Assembly (NCBI RefSeq): GCF_029852145.1
Contig: NC_079975.1
Span: 16,675,275 to 16,739,274 of the forward strand
Origin: Microplitis mediator
Taxonomy: Eukaryota > Arthropoda > Insecta > Hymenoptera > Braconidae
DNA length: 64,000 bases
Reading direction: 5' to 3'
The first letter of the stretch is position 1. Every line of letters begins with the position of its first letter. Of the stretch, positions 10,576 through 22,186 are shown piece after piece. The position numbers were made by a program, and so were the translations under genes. A model generated the notes under the pieces. The model was not told where the DNA came from. It saw only the letters and a list, made by a program, of their open reading frames with translations, and did not search any database.

Positions 10576-12413
10576 TAATGGTTGTTTGAAATTTTCATGA
10601 TTTTTCGAAAAAATCAGTTTTTATTTACTGTTGAAGTTCATATAACATTATAACTAAAACTGATCGGCAATTTCAGTAAAAAGTATCATAAAGCTTGTTT
10701 AGTAAGCTTTAATGTTTGACCGTAAACTTTATGTTTTGACCATTTCTTCCAATAATTTGATGGCCTTGAAAATTCTAATGGAATCAACAAATGTTGCAAA
10801 TATGGTGTTCATTCTACATAACTTATGCATTTCCCATTATAATACAATTTTGTCAGTTGAATTTTATTGTGAACAAAATAACCTGTAAATTTCAGAGCTA
10901 TTTTAAATTTTAAAAGTATTTCTTTTATTATTTATGATGTATCAAATGTCCCTATGATTATCACTGGTCTTGCCATCGCAATAGCGATTACATTTATGAT
11001 CTCATACTAATTAAATTTTCTATACTTTGTTTACGTGAAGGTTAGTTTAATACATTACCTATATAATGTTTTGTCAAATCAACTATCTGAAGTTCTCTAT
11101 CGAAAATATTCGTTGTCTTTTTTTACCCTCAGTCTTAGAAAACGAGCCTAAGTTCATAACATGACTGTACACTAGGGTGATTCGATTTGAACGACTATTT
11201 TTTTTTTCACTCCCACTTGAAAATATTGTTATAGAAATTGAAAAAAAAATTCCCTGCAAGTTTCAGCCCTCAATTTTAATTTTAAGTACTTTATATTCGA
11301 TTTTGAAGTTTTCCCAATTAAAATACATAGGAAAGTTGGGATTTTTTTTTTAATTCTCTATAACTCAGCCGCATTTTAAGTTATCGGGTCGCCGTTTGCG
11401 GCATTTTTTAGGCAATTTGATACTCTTCAAAAGTCTCCTCAATAGTTTTACTCGGACTCTAATTGTTTTTTCTGTATTGGTTCTGAAAATAATTTTTTTA
11501 ATAATAATTTGGGTTTTTAGTTGATATTAACTAAATAATGAAATTTACAGAAAAAGTGCAGATAACGATTTTTTAGGAAATTTTATTCGCTACAAAAAAG
11601 GTCCTCTTAGTTAAGTGGCTTAAGTTCTCCGTTCACGTGATATAGGGATTTTAGTAATTTTGTAAATAAAATATTTGTCAAAAATTTTTCCGAAGTTCAT
11701 CAATTTGACCCCTTTTGATTTTAATGACTGGATTAAATTAATAAAAGGAACATTATTTACTAATTTAAAATTGAAATGAAATAGCATTTGGTGGAATTTT
11801 TTGACATATTTTATTTACAAAATTACTAAAATCCCTATATCACGTGAACGGAGAACTTAAGCCACTTAACTAAGAGGACCTTTTTTGTAGCGAATAAAAT
11901 TTCCTAAAAAATCGTTATCTGCACTTTTTCTGTAAATTTCATTATTTAGTTAATATCAACTAAAAACCCAAATTATTATTAAAAAAATTATTTTCAGAAC
12001 CAATACAGAAAAAACAATTAGAGTCCGAGTAAAACTATTGAGGAGACTTTTGAAGAGTATCAAATTGCCTAAAAAATGCCGCAAACGGCGACCCGATAAC
12101 TTAAAATGCGGCTGAGTTATAGAGAATTAAAAAAAAAATCCCAACTTTCCTATGTATTTTAATTGGGAAAACTTCAAAATCGAATATGAAGTACTTAAAA
12201 TTAAAATTGAGGGCTGAAACTTGCAAGGAATTTTTTTTTTCAATGTCTATAACAATATTTTCAAGTGGGGGTGAAAAAAAAAAATACTCGTTCAAATCGA
12301 ATCACCCTACTGTACACTAACATGTATCTCATGATATGTATATATGTAACTTTTTATATAGATTAATTGGAAAATCTACCTTCCATTTCGGCTGCCGAAT
12401 GGCCTTTTTTAGG
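10576..12413 (+). mobile_element. C2: 3' part of a C (HINE-like) element, split by D
   Basis: The sequence resumes mid-body immediately after B1 and matches C1 from about 8955 onward. It ends with the same AATCTACCTTCC and hairpin at 12375-12403 and a T-run. Foldback D (11174-12308) interrupts it. The T-run runs straight into the AGGTAGATT start of another copy (C3), so C2 and C3 were head-to-tail before G1 inserted at the junction. Confidence 0.7.
11174..12308. mobile_element. D: Mutator-like foldback, 1135 bp
   Basis: Near-perfect palindrome with arms of about 515 bp and a loop of about 115 bp (roughly 11690-11805). Termini are AGGGTGATTCG and CGAATCACCCT. The flanking ACTGTACACT is present at 11164-11173 and again at 12309-12318, while C1 has a single ACACTAACATG at this point (about 9551). 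That gives a 9-10 bp target duplication. Long terminal arms plus a 9-10 bp duplication are known from Mutator-like elements. No transposase is present. Confidence 0.75.
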
Positions 12414-12415
12414 TA

Positions 12416-12566
12416 CCCTGATTAAAAAAAATGATTAAAAAGTATTTAAAATGATTTGTTTTTTAATCATTTTAAATACTTTTTAATCCTTCAAATCATT
12501 TCTAATCCTGTCTCTTATGGACATTTAACGTGTGAAATCATTTTTAATCATTTTTTTTAATCAGGG
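12416..12566. mobile_element. G1: 151-bp miniature inverted-repeat element
   Basis: Termini CCCTGATTAAAA and TAATCAGGG, flanked on both sides by TA (12414-12415 and 12567-12568). Removing it restores AGGTAGATT, the start of a C element. The body consists of inverted copies of AGTATTTAAAATGATT-like phrases, related to the large G2 and G3. Confidence 0.8.
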
Positions 12567-12712
12567 TAGATTTTTTTGAAAATCTAACTATTGTATTTTT
12601 CCTCATGGTCGATTTTTCAAGGGATTTCGTCATAAACTATCACAATTAGTTGACTAGGGTTCGAAAATACCATTCGTTCAAAAATTTATATATGTATGTA
12701 TACATATATATA
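12567..12712 (+). mobile_element. C3: 5' end of a C (HINE-like) element
   Basis: Matches C1 from AGGTAGATT to the TA microsatellite, which is degenerate here (about 12690-12712). H then interrupts it. Matching body continues at 13523-13565 and, after E1, at 16741-17307. Confidence 0.65.
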
Positions 12713-13522
12713 TTAGACTGGGCCAAAAAAATCGACTATTTTTTTTTTTTAACGATACTGTGTAAATATTATTTGGGATGACAAAAAAAAATTATTGTGA
12801 AAATTTGAGCCCTTAATTTTGACATTAAGAGGTGTATCATCGCAATTTTCGATTTTTTTTTAATGAGTGGGTTTTTGTCTCATAACTCTCAATCCATCGA
12901 GTAAACGAAATCGACTAAGATACATTTTTTGAAGGAAATTTGATGCTCTGCAAAAAAGGTCAAATTGAAATTTTTCGTCAGATAAACCGTTTCCTTATAA
13001 TCATGCTTTGAACGTTGGTATGATTTTGAAATGTGATTGTTCAACTTTGGAATTTTGTAATTCATGTAAAAATAAGTTTCCGGAAACATTTAATAAATAT
13101 TCTTGAAGGAAATTCAATGCTCTACAAAAAAAGTCTCTTAACAATTTTCGCTAAATTCACTCCTTCAAAAGTTATTTAAGATTATTGAAGTCGTTTTACA
13201 TAACTTCAACCTTGAATAACTTTTGTAGGAGTGAATTTAGGGAAAATTGTTAAGAGACTTTTTTTGAAGAGCATTCAATTTCCTTCAAGAATATTCATTG
13301 TCTTTTCTTAGAAACTTATTTTTACATGAATTACAAAATTCCAAAGTTGAACAATCAAATTTTAAAATCATACCAATGTTCAAAGCATGATTATAAGGAA
13401 ACGGTTCATCTGACGAAAAATTTCAATCAGATCTTTTTGTAGAGCATTAAATTTCCTTCAAAAAATGTATCTGAGTCGATTTCGTTTATCTCGATGGTTT
13501 GAGAGTTATGAGACAAAAACCC
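12713..13522. mobile_element. H: foldback with truncated right arm
   Basis: The palindrome is centred near 13175, with paired segments such as CTCATAACTCTC (12881) and GAGAGTTATGAG (13501). The outer 150 bp of the left arm (12713-12860, starting TTAGACTGGGCC) has no partner on the right. C-element bases that should follow are also missing, so a deletion removed the right terminus with flanking DNA. Confidence 0.65.
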
Positions 13523-13831
13523 GATCTTAATGAAATTTTCCACACTTATTTTGTGTGTAATTACAATCAGCGGCGGGTATTCATACCGTACCTGGTTACA
13601 AGCGTGCCTTTTACTTTTCTACTTTTAGTACTCTACCAACATACAACTCTGTTAAATAGATTTCTATGCAAAAATATCAATACTAAATATATTTATGTTG
13701 CAAAATAATTCTATGTAAAATTATCTCTACGTAAACTTATTCTATTAAGTATAAATATATGTGAAAATAATTCATGTCCGAAATATCTCTATACTATATA
13801 TCTCTATGAAAATTAAGTCTCTACAAAATTT

Positions 13832-15745
13832 CCCTGTGGAAAAGGTCTTATAAAATCTCATAAAAAAAATTGGCTATGAGAAAACGATCAGTATTTGTCC
13901 ACGGAAAATCTCACAAATTCTAATACAATTATTTTCTCATTGATGGTGCATCAAAAAAATTTTTTTCTTAAAATTCTCATATAAATTATCAGAATCTATA
14001 AGAAACAGAAGCTGTAATATTGTGATTATAAGTATTTATAAGTTTTCGAAAAATGTAAAGTTTACAATTGAGTAGATTTTGGAAATGAATAAGATTGTAT
14101 GAGACGATTTCTGAAGTAATCATACAAGATTCGATACTGATTAATCAATGTGAGTACAGTAATTTTCCATACAGTAACCAAAAAATTTATGAGATTGATT
14201 AAGTTATAGTTTCTTTAGTATTGATTAAGGTTTATATGCTAAATTATTGAATTTTTTAGCACGAATTCAAAAAGTTTTTATTATGTATACTCAAGAATAT
14301 TTGTATGAGAGTATTTACGCGGAAAATCCTTAGCAATCTATTCATGATAAATCTATGAATTTGAGTCAGTTCATTTATTCATCAAAAATTACTCAAGTAT
14401 ACGTCAATATTAAATATTAAAGTCATGTTGTATTATGGGATATACCATAGTACAACCCAAACAGGTACTTATTGGTCTGTCAAATGACAGAGGAGTACTC
14501 GAATAAAATCGTATTGAAATTTGGAATATAACACTTCTGAAATAAATGTCTTACCAGGGACACTACAAATCGTAGGCGCGATCTCGTGGTGAGCACCGAA
14601 CTACTCCTGCTGCTGCTGCTTAGCACCGGTGACTTTCCCCTTCTCCATATCGATCTTTTCTCCCGAGAAATTTTTTCTCTTGGCTTAAACAACTTTTGTT
14701 ATTTTGGTCGGAGAATACAAAAAAACTTGCGTGAAAAGGATAGTACTTGTTCCGAGAAATTTTATTTTGTTTAACCAAAAAAATGCAACATTGCTACAAA
14801 AAAATAATGTATCTTGCACCAAAAAAAAAAAGAATGGGGCAAGATACATTACTGGGTTTGTAAAAAATCACATAAAAACTTATATTTTCACTCATCTCCG
14901 AACAGTTAAAATATTTAAAGTACAAGAAATAGTGACAATATTAGTATTTTTGGTGTAAATTCTTATTAAAAAAAATGAAGTTAAGCAATTATTTTTGAAT
15001 GAATCTGATAAAATTAACATTTTATGTGAATGGAAATTATTTATAAAATCTCATAAGTACTCCATAATATTTTATAAGTAATAGCCTTCTAACTAAAACT
15101 TACAAAAACTCATAAATCACATAGCTTTTAAATTAAAATTAAATCTTTTAAGTTTTTACAAGTTAATTCGATTATAGATTTTCTTACTAATTCTCATAAA
15201 ATTTTTATGAGAAAAAGGTCTGCATTTGTCCATGTGATTCCTGATTCAGTCTCATAAAATTTCGAAGAAATACATGTTAAATATTTTCTCATAAAATATA
15301 ACAAATATTTTATGATATTCAATAAGATATTATCTCCTAGGATAACTCTTACTAAAACTTATAAATTCTGAAAATTTCGTATAAAAAAATAATCTTATTG
15401 AGATTTTGTAAGTATTATAACATCGGAATTCGCCTGATCAATTCTTGTTGAAAATAGATTAGAATAAACTGTAACAATCTGATAGAAGTGAAAGTACTTA
15501 TTCAATCTCATAATCGTTGGCGGGATTCGAGTTAGAAAATCTCATAAATTAAAAAATCTTACTCATTCTTTTAAAAATCTAGTACGGAAATCATGATAGG
15601 AAAACATCAAAATCTTTGACTCATAGATTCTCATAAAAATTCATATGAGAATTTTTTTAAATCTCATAGATATTTTCGAAGCTCATAGATTCTCATAAAA
15701 AATATTCAATATCTTATCAGAATTTATGAGAGCTTTTCCACAGGG
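13832..15745. mobile_element. F: inverted-repeat element with iterated TCTCATAAA motif
   Basis: Termini CCCTGTGGAAAAGG and CTTTTCCACAGGG. The flanks are TT on both sides and E2 has a single TT here, so the target duplication is 2 bp. Variants of AAATCTCATAAA recur many times in both orientations through the body (for example 13870-14000, 15040-15120, 15540-15700). A distinct GC-rich block occupies about 14546-14680. No transposase is present. Confidence 0.75.
14546..14680. other. GC-rich block inside F
   Basis: Much richer in G+C than the rest of F. It includes a CTG repeat (about 14604-14621) and lacks the TCTCATAAA motif. It may be captured host sequence. I cannot assign it. Confidence 0.4.
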
Positions 15746-18146
15746 TTACTATAATATGACAGAATTAGGTGTTAACATATTTATATTATGGAATTTCTCC
15801 ATAACTATACAACTCTCCTTAATATTTTTCTATTCTGCATATATCTATGACACAACAATTCTATGAAAAAATTTCTCTATTTAAAAATTTTTCTATGTTG
15901 ACCAAAGTCAGTTTCAACATTTCTCTCATAAAAAAAAAAAACTAAGTTTTACGAATGATTTTGTGTCTTACCACCAGCAATCGCGTGGCGCTACCATAAA
16001 ATTCCAACAACAATACAATGATAATGATAATGATATAAAAAACAACAATGACTAGAAAATGGCGTCAACGAGCACTACAGTGGTTGCACACGGCCGGCCA
16101 AACACCAAAGGTTTTCTTTGCATTTATTTAAGTCATTATAATTTTTTCTTTTTAAATGTCATTAAATTTGAAATTATAATAAAATACTGACAAAGTCAGG
16201 ATTCAAATTTAATGACATTTAAAAAGAAAAAATTATAATTACTTAAATCATTATCATTATTATTGTATTGTTGTTGGAATTTTATGGTAGCGCCACGCGA
16301 TTGCTGGTGGTAAGACACAAAATCATTCGTAAAACTTAGTTTTTTTTTTTTATGAGAGAAATGTTGAAACTGACTTTGGTCAACATAGAAAAATTTTTAA
16401 ATAGAAAAATTTTTTCATAGAATTGTTGTGTCATAGATATATGCAGAATAGAAAAATATTAAGGAGAGTTGTATAGTTATGGAGAAATTCCATAATATAA
16501 ATATGTTAACACCTAATTCTGTCATATTATAGTAAATTTTGTAGAGACTTAATTTTCATAGAGATATAAGTTTACATAGAGATAATTTTACATAGAATTA
16601 TTTTGCAACATAAATATATTTAGTATTGATATTTTTGCATAGAAATATATTTAAGAGAGTTGTATGTTGGTAGAGTACTAAAAATAGAAAAGTAAAAGGC
16701 ACGCTTGTAACCAGGTATGGTATGAATACTCGCCGCTGATAGTACAACGGTTAAGTTCGAAGATGGGCTGAATCGGTCGATTAATTTAGAAGTTATGGCT
16801 GATTGAAATTTTAACGATTTTTCGAAAAAATCAGTTTTTAACCACTTTTAAAGTCCATATAACTTTGAAACTATAATTCATAGAGAATTTCTGTAAAAAT
16901 TATTTTAAAGCTTGCCTAATAAGCTTTAATACTTGACCTTAAACTTTATGTTTTGACTATTTTTTCCAATAATTTGATGGCCTTGAAAATTCTAATGGAA
17001 TCAACAAATGTTGCAAATATGGTGTTTACTCTACATAACTTATGCATTTTCCATTAAAATACAATTTTGTCAGTTGAATTTTATTGTGAACAAAATAACC
17101 TGTAAATTTCATAGCTATTTAATATTTTAGAAGTATTTCTTTTATTAATTATGATATATCAAATGTACCTCTAATATCTATGATTATCACTGGTCTTGCC
17201 ATCGTAATAGCGATTACAATTATGATCTCATACTAATTAAATTTTCTATACTTTGTTTACGGGAAGGTTAGTTTACTACATTACCTATATAATGTTTTGT
17301 CAAATCTTGTGATTCATGTTAGTGTATAGTCATGATTTGAAATTAGGCTCGTGTTCTAAGAGTGAGGGTAAAAAAAGACAACGACTATTTTCGATGGAGA
17401 ACTTCAGATAGTTGATTTGACTAAACATTATATAGGTAATGTACCAAACTAACCTTCACGTAAACAAAGTATAGGAAATTTAATTAGTATGATCATAATT
17501 GTAATCGCTGTTACGATGGCAAGACCAGTTACAATTATAGGACGTACGAGTACGTTTGAAACATCATAAGTGATAAAAGAAATCTTTTTAAAATATAAAA
17601 TAGCTGTGAAATTTACAGGTTATTTTCTTTATGATGAAACTGGATTATAATCGGACAAGCATAAGTTATGTAGAATGAAAACCATATTTTTAACATTTTT
17701 TGATTCCATTAAAATTTTCAAGGCTATCAAATTATTGGAAGAAATGGTCTAAATATAAAGTCTAAGGTCATAAATTGAAGCTTATTAGTCGAGATTTAAA
17801 ATACTTTTTACAAAAATTCTCTATTAATTTTAGTTTTCAAGTTATATGGACTTTAAAAGTGATTAAAAACTGATTTTTTCGAAAATTCGTTAAAATTTCA
17901 AACAGCCATATAACTTCTAAACTAATTGACCGATTCAGCCCATCTTCGAAATTAACCGTGGTAATTACACATAAAATAAGTGTTGAAAATTTCATTAAGA
18001 TCGGATAAAAACTGTAGACGCAATCGTGTCCTCAAAAGTCCGTTATATTACATAAATATATATATATTAGGGTGGTCCTTATTTTGGACATTTTCGAATT
18101 TTTATGCTCCCAGAGGCTTATGTGGTTCGAAGTAAATAAAAAAAAA

Positions 18147-18950
18147 TCGGTCTGTCAGTTGACCCTGCGGGCCAGCCCCAAAACTTCCCGCTGTTTTCAA
18201 GCTCGTTGAGCTCGAAAACACTATTGTGGATACATTTTCGAGCTCTACGAGCTCGCAAATACTTTTGTATGCCATTGTTTTGTAAAAAACCATTTTGTAG
18301 CATTTCTTTCTCCCACGATATCTCGCGAACGAATTAACCGATTTTGATGGTTGAGGCGGCAATCGACGCGTTTCGTCAAGTTCTAAAGCTGATAAAATTT
18401 TGGATTCGATTTATCGAGTCGTTTTTGAGATATTTCAGGAAAAATAAAAAAATTTTTTTTTTTTAATTCTTTCGACAACGGTTTCTCTTGAACGAATGAA
18501 CCGATTTTGACGGTTGAGGTGGCATTCGACGCGGCTTATAAAGCTCTAGAGCCCAGTCCATTTTGGAATTAATCCATCGAGCACATTAAAAGTGATCAAA
18601 AAAAAACATTTTTCAAAAAACTTTATTTTTGGAATATCTCTGAACGAGCCCTACCGATCAAGCTCAATTTTCTCTCGGCTTCAAGATATTGTCAATCCGC
18701 GTCGAATGACACCTTAAAGTTCAAAATCGGTTCATCCGTTCAAAAGATACAGGTATTTACATACGTACGTACGTACGTACGTACATACATACATACATAC
18801 ACTCGGACATCATCGTGAAATTAGTCAGAATAGCTCCCTCGGACCTCGAAACGTCGACATCTGATGGAAATTCGATTTTCGTAAATCGGACCGAAACCAA
18901 TAACTTCCCGAATTTTTGAAAATTTACAATTTTCTTAGCGGGAAGTTAAA
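18147..18950 (-). mobile_element. K1: Helentron/HINE-like element, family K
   Basis: Read on the minus strand it starts TTTTTAACTTCCCGCT. It has a microsatellite-like GTAC/CATA tract (about 18760-18800) near its 5' end and an inverted AGCGGGAAGTT near its 3' end. It finishes with a small hairpin, TGGCCC-GCA-GGGTCA, before a T-run. It lies in an A-run of the J left arm, and the right arm (about 25390) shows the uninterrupted run, so there was no target duplication. Confidence 0.65.
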
Positions 18951-19981
18951 AATATCCTCGAAGTTTCAGATCTCTATCTCAATTTTAACCCGTGCCGCGC
19001 AGCGATGTAAGTTTCCCATTTAAATAACACGGGGTTTTTGGCATTGAACGATTAAGTTTTTATTCCGGCTAAAGTAATTGTTCAAAAAATTTGAAACTCT
19101 GTAGACTTTATCCTCATATTAGCAGCTACTCATAATTATTACAGATTTTCAGCTACTATAATTTTGGGGGTACAGAATGATGAAAAAAAAAAAAAATTAT
19201 TTTTTTTATTTTTAACTAAAATTTTTTTCAAATAACATATCAAATTAGTCTGCATCCGTATCAGAAGTTCTTACTTTTTATCATTCTCGCACATAAGTGG
19301 GTGAACGGTATATCTTTGTTGCACTAATTAGTCTAGTCGATAAGTTGAAAATGGTCGAAAATAGAGATACTGCTCTCAAAATTAGGTGAGATAGCTCATT
19401 GGATCCGGAATGACGTCTAGAAAAATGTGCCAAAAGATTGTATTAGCACGTAAAAAATTGCAAAAGTTATAAACAAATTAAGATGAAAAAAAACAGGTTT
19501 TTCGTTTTTTGCCAATATTTCATAAACTATTGATATTTAAGAAATCTAACAAAAAGATTCTTAAAGAGGAGAAAATTTCCAAAAAAAAACTCCCATCTCT
19601 CGGATTTCTATCTCCATTATTTATAATTTTAATTTAACGCTGAAAACGGGTCTCCGCGCGATATTCTTAAGTTGCGCGCGCAGCGTCAAAAGCGAGTACG
19701 ACACATTAATTAATTTATTTAAGGTATTAAATATTTTTTTTTAATTTTAAAAAATTATGGTGTATTCTGAACACTTTAAATAATTTATTCCCGTTGGAAA
19801 TTTTACTTAAAGTTAATTTTTCAACAATTTGAACGATTGTTAACTAACAAAATTTTCTCGAACTTACGTCTTCATTGTAAATGAGAAAAAATGTTTAAAT
19901 AATTTTCGTATAAATTTTTCGCTTCGTGGAGCCTTTCTTACATACATACTCAACAAGATCACGCGATAAAAGTTAAAAAAA

Positions 19982-20620
19982 TCTGTCTATCGGTTGACCC
20001 TGCGGGCCAGCCCCAAAACTTCCCGCTGTTTTCGAGCTCCTCGAGCTCGAAAACATTGTTGTGGATACATTTTCGAGCTCTTCGAGCTCGAAAATACTTT
20101 AGTGTGCCATTGTTTTAAAAAAAACCGATTTTAGCATTTCTTTCTCCCACGATATCTCAGGAATGAATTGACCGATTTTGATGGTTGAGGCGGCAATCGA
20201 CGTGTTTTATTGAGTTCTAGAACTGATCAGATTTTGAAGTTGATCGTATAAGTCGTTTCTGAGAAATCAATAAAAAACTAAAATAAAAAAAAATTTTTAA
20301 TTCTTATTCTTTGTATAACTTGTAAACTACATGACCGATTTACCCCAAAATCCAATCAAGACTAAGTTTTGGTGAGCTCTTTCGATCGCCACCAAGTACG
20401 TTCAAATCGGTTCATCTGTTCCAAAGATATCGTCGGACAAAAAAAAGTTCACACACACACACACACACACACACGGACGTCCACCCGGGAATAGTGAGAA
20501 TAGTTTCCTAGGACCTCAAAACGTCGACATCTGATGAAAACTCGATTTTCGAAAATCGGACCGAAACCAATAACTTCCCTTTTTTGAAAATTTGCAATTT
20601 TCTTAGCGGGAAGTTAAAAA
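19982..20620 (-). mobile_element. K2: Helentron/HINE-like element, family K
   Basis: Same ends as K1, with a CA microsatellite at 20449-20474. The empty site is visible in the J right arm at about 23735-23750 (GTTAAAAAAATATTCATAC read on the left-arm strand). The insertion lies exactly between the A-run and TATTCATAC, without duplication. The CGAGCTC phrase near the 3' end is repeated and self-complementary. Confidence 0.7.
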
Positions 20621-20671
20621 TATTCATACTTTGTTTATAATAATTTTTGTACTTGAACAAAAACTGAAAAA

Positions 20672-22014
20672 GGCCATTCAGCAGCCGAAATGGAAGTAGA
20701 TTTCTCATTGTTTAATTTTTTTTCACTGTTAAAATAAAATTTTTTTTTACATTTTCTTAAGAATTCTTAAAACAAAAGAAATCCAAAAATTATAAGTATA
20801 ATGCCAAAAATTGAAGCTAACTAAATGAGCTTCAGAAGAATTTTTGATAATGCACTATATGTTTTGATTTGACGTTATTTAAAGATTCGTATGCATATAT
20901 TCAAACTATTGGACCAATGGTATTCCGGACCCTATTCGAAAAATTATGAAAGATTATGGTTTTAGGGCTCGAGAATTCTACCATAAGGACAAAGGCGATA
21001 ATTTGCTTTCAATAAAATCTACTAATAAAATATTCTAAGATTAAAAATTGATTGCGATACATCAAAGTGTCATACTTGAAATTAGTACTAATATTTGAAA
21101 TAAAAAGCCTATTAGAATATCGAACGACGAGTAGATGATATAGAGAATATTATCATCATAACTAATGTTAATCTTGTTATTGATATATCATGTCATTTAT
21201 ACACTGTCGATAAAACAAAATTGTATATACCCACTGAATTGAGATGTATGGATTTTATAAGTGTCACACTGCGATTATATGAATTTAAGTAGCTCCATGA
21301 ATGTACTAAGGAGTAGGAGAACTAATGCAATAGCAAAATTTCATTGAATGAATGGTAAAATAAGTAATTCCAGTGGTTTGGGCATATATATAGGCATGAA
21401 AATTAAAGCTTATTCGAAGAGCTTTCAGATGGATTTGATGTAAAGTCGATAAGTTATTACATTCAAAAGATATTGAAGGAAGAATAAATAAAAATACATG
21501 AATTTTGGACATTTTGAAAATTTAGAAATGCTATAACTTCTAAACTAATGGACCAATTGAGCTCATTTTCGAACTCGAACAAGGTTGTCACCCACAAAAT
21601 ACGTATACTAAGTTTCAAGGTGATCGGTGTGAAATTGTGGCTATGATCAAAGTGAAAACCCGCATAAAATTAGTTTTTATAATATTTTGTAAATGTTCAA
21701 AACCATTTATCTACTAGAAAAAATGGTCAAATTAATGAGCTGTATAGTCAAAATTGTAGGCAATCGGACGAGCTTTCACATAGAACAAACGAAAATAAGC
21801 TATATCTCACCGTTTAGAAGTTACATCCAGTTAAAGCAGCAAACAAATTTTTTTTGAAAATTTTGCAAAATTTCAATTAACTATAACTTCTAAACTTATT
21901 GGCCGAAAGGGCTCATCTTCGAACTCATTCAAGTTAATCGTCCATAGAATAAGTATACTAAGTTTCATTAAGATCGGTGTAGAATTGCGGACGCTATCGT
22001 TGGAGAACGGCGCG

Positions 22015-22057
<43 letters not shown>

Positions 22058-22186
22058 CATATATAAACTTTTGAACTGAATGTATTTCCTGACTCAGCTC
22101 ATCGAGCTGAGTTTAGAGGTAGCAAAATTTTTCAAAAATTCCATCATGAGGACAAATACAATAGTTAGATTTTTATGAAATCTACT
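20672..22186 (-). mobile_element. C4: C (HINE-like) element inside J
   Basis: It begins with the inverse of the C 3' hairpin (GGCCATTCAGCAGCCGAAAT), has a TA microsatellite at 22015-22053 and ends in AAATCTACT. The J right arm at about 23680-23700 shows the empty site as an uninterrupted ACTGAAAAATCC. Insertion was into an A/T run with no duplication. The body differs from C1 for long stretches (20700-21500), so it is a separate subfamily. Confidence 0.65.

Larger units (their letters stand above)
13566..16740. mobile_element. E1: long foldback, carrying F
   Basis: Ends are ATCAGCGGCGGGTATTCATA and its inverse. The arms are long inverted repeats meeting around 16030-16260, with a loop holding GCACACGGCCGGCCAAAC (16085-16102). 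E2 (60916-62233) is a second, uninterrupted copy and shows that 13832-15745 is an insertion (F). The body repeats CTCTATGNAAAA-type phrases. There is no ORF of note. Confidence 0.75.
13523..17307 (+). mobile_element. C3 body, interrupted by E1
   Basis: 13523-13565 and 16741-17307 are colinear with C1 (GATCTTAATGAAATTTT... then CGGTTAAGTTCGAAGATG...). The copy stops at 17307 where a reverse-oriented C copy (C5) begins. The junction therefore forms an imperfect inverted repeat of about 600 bp per arm. Confidence 0.6.
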
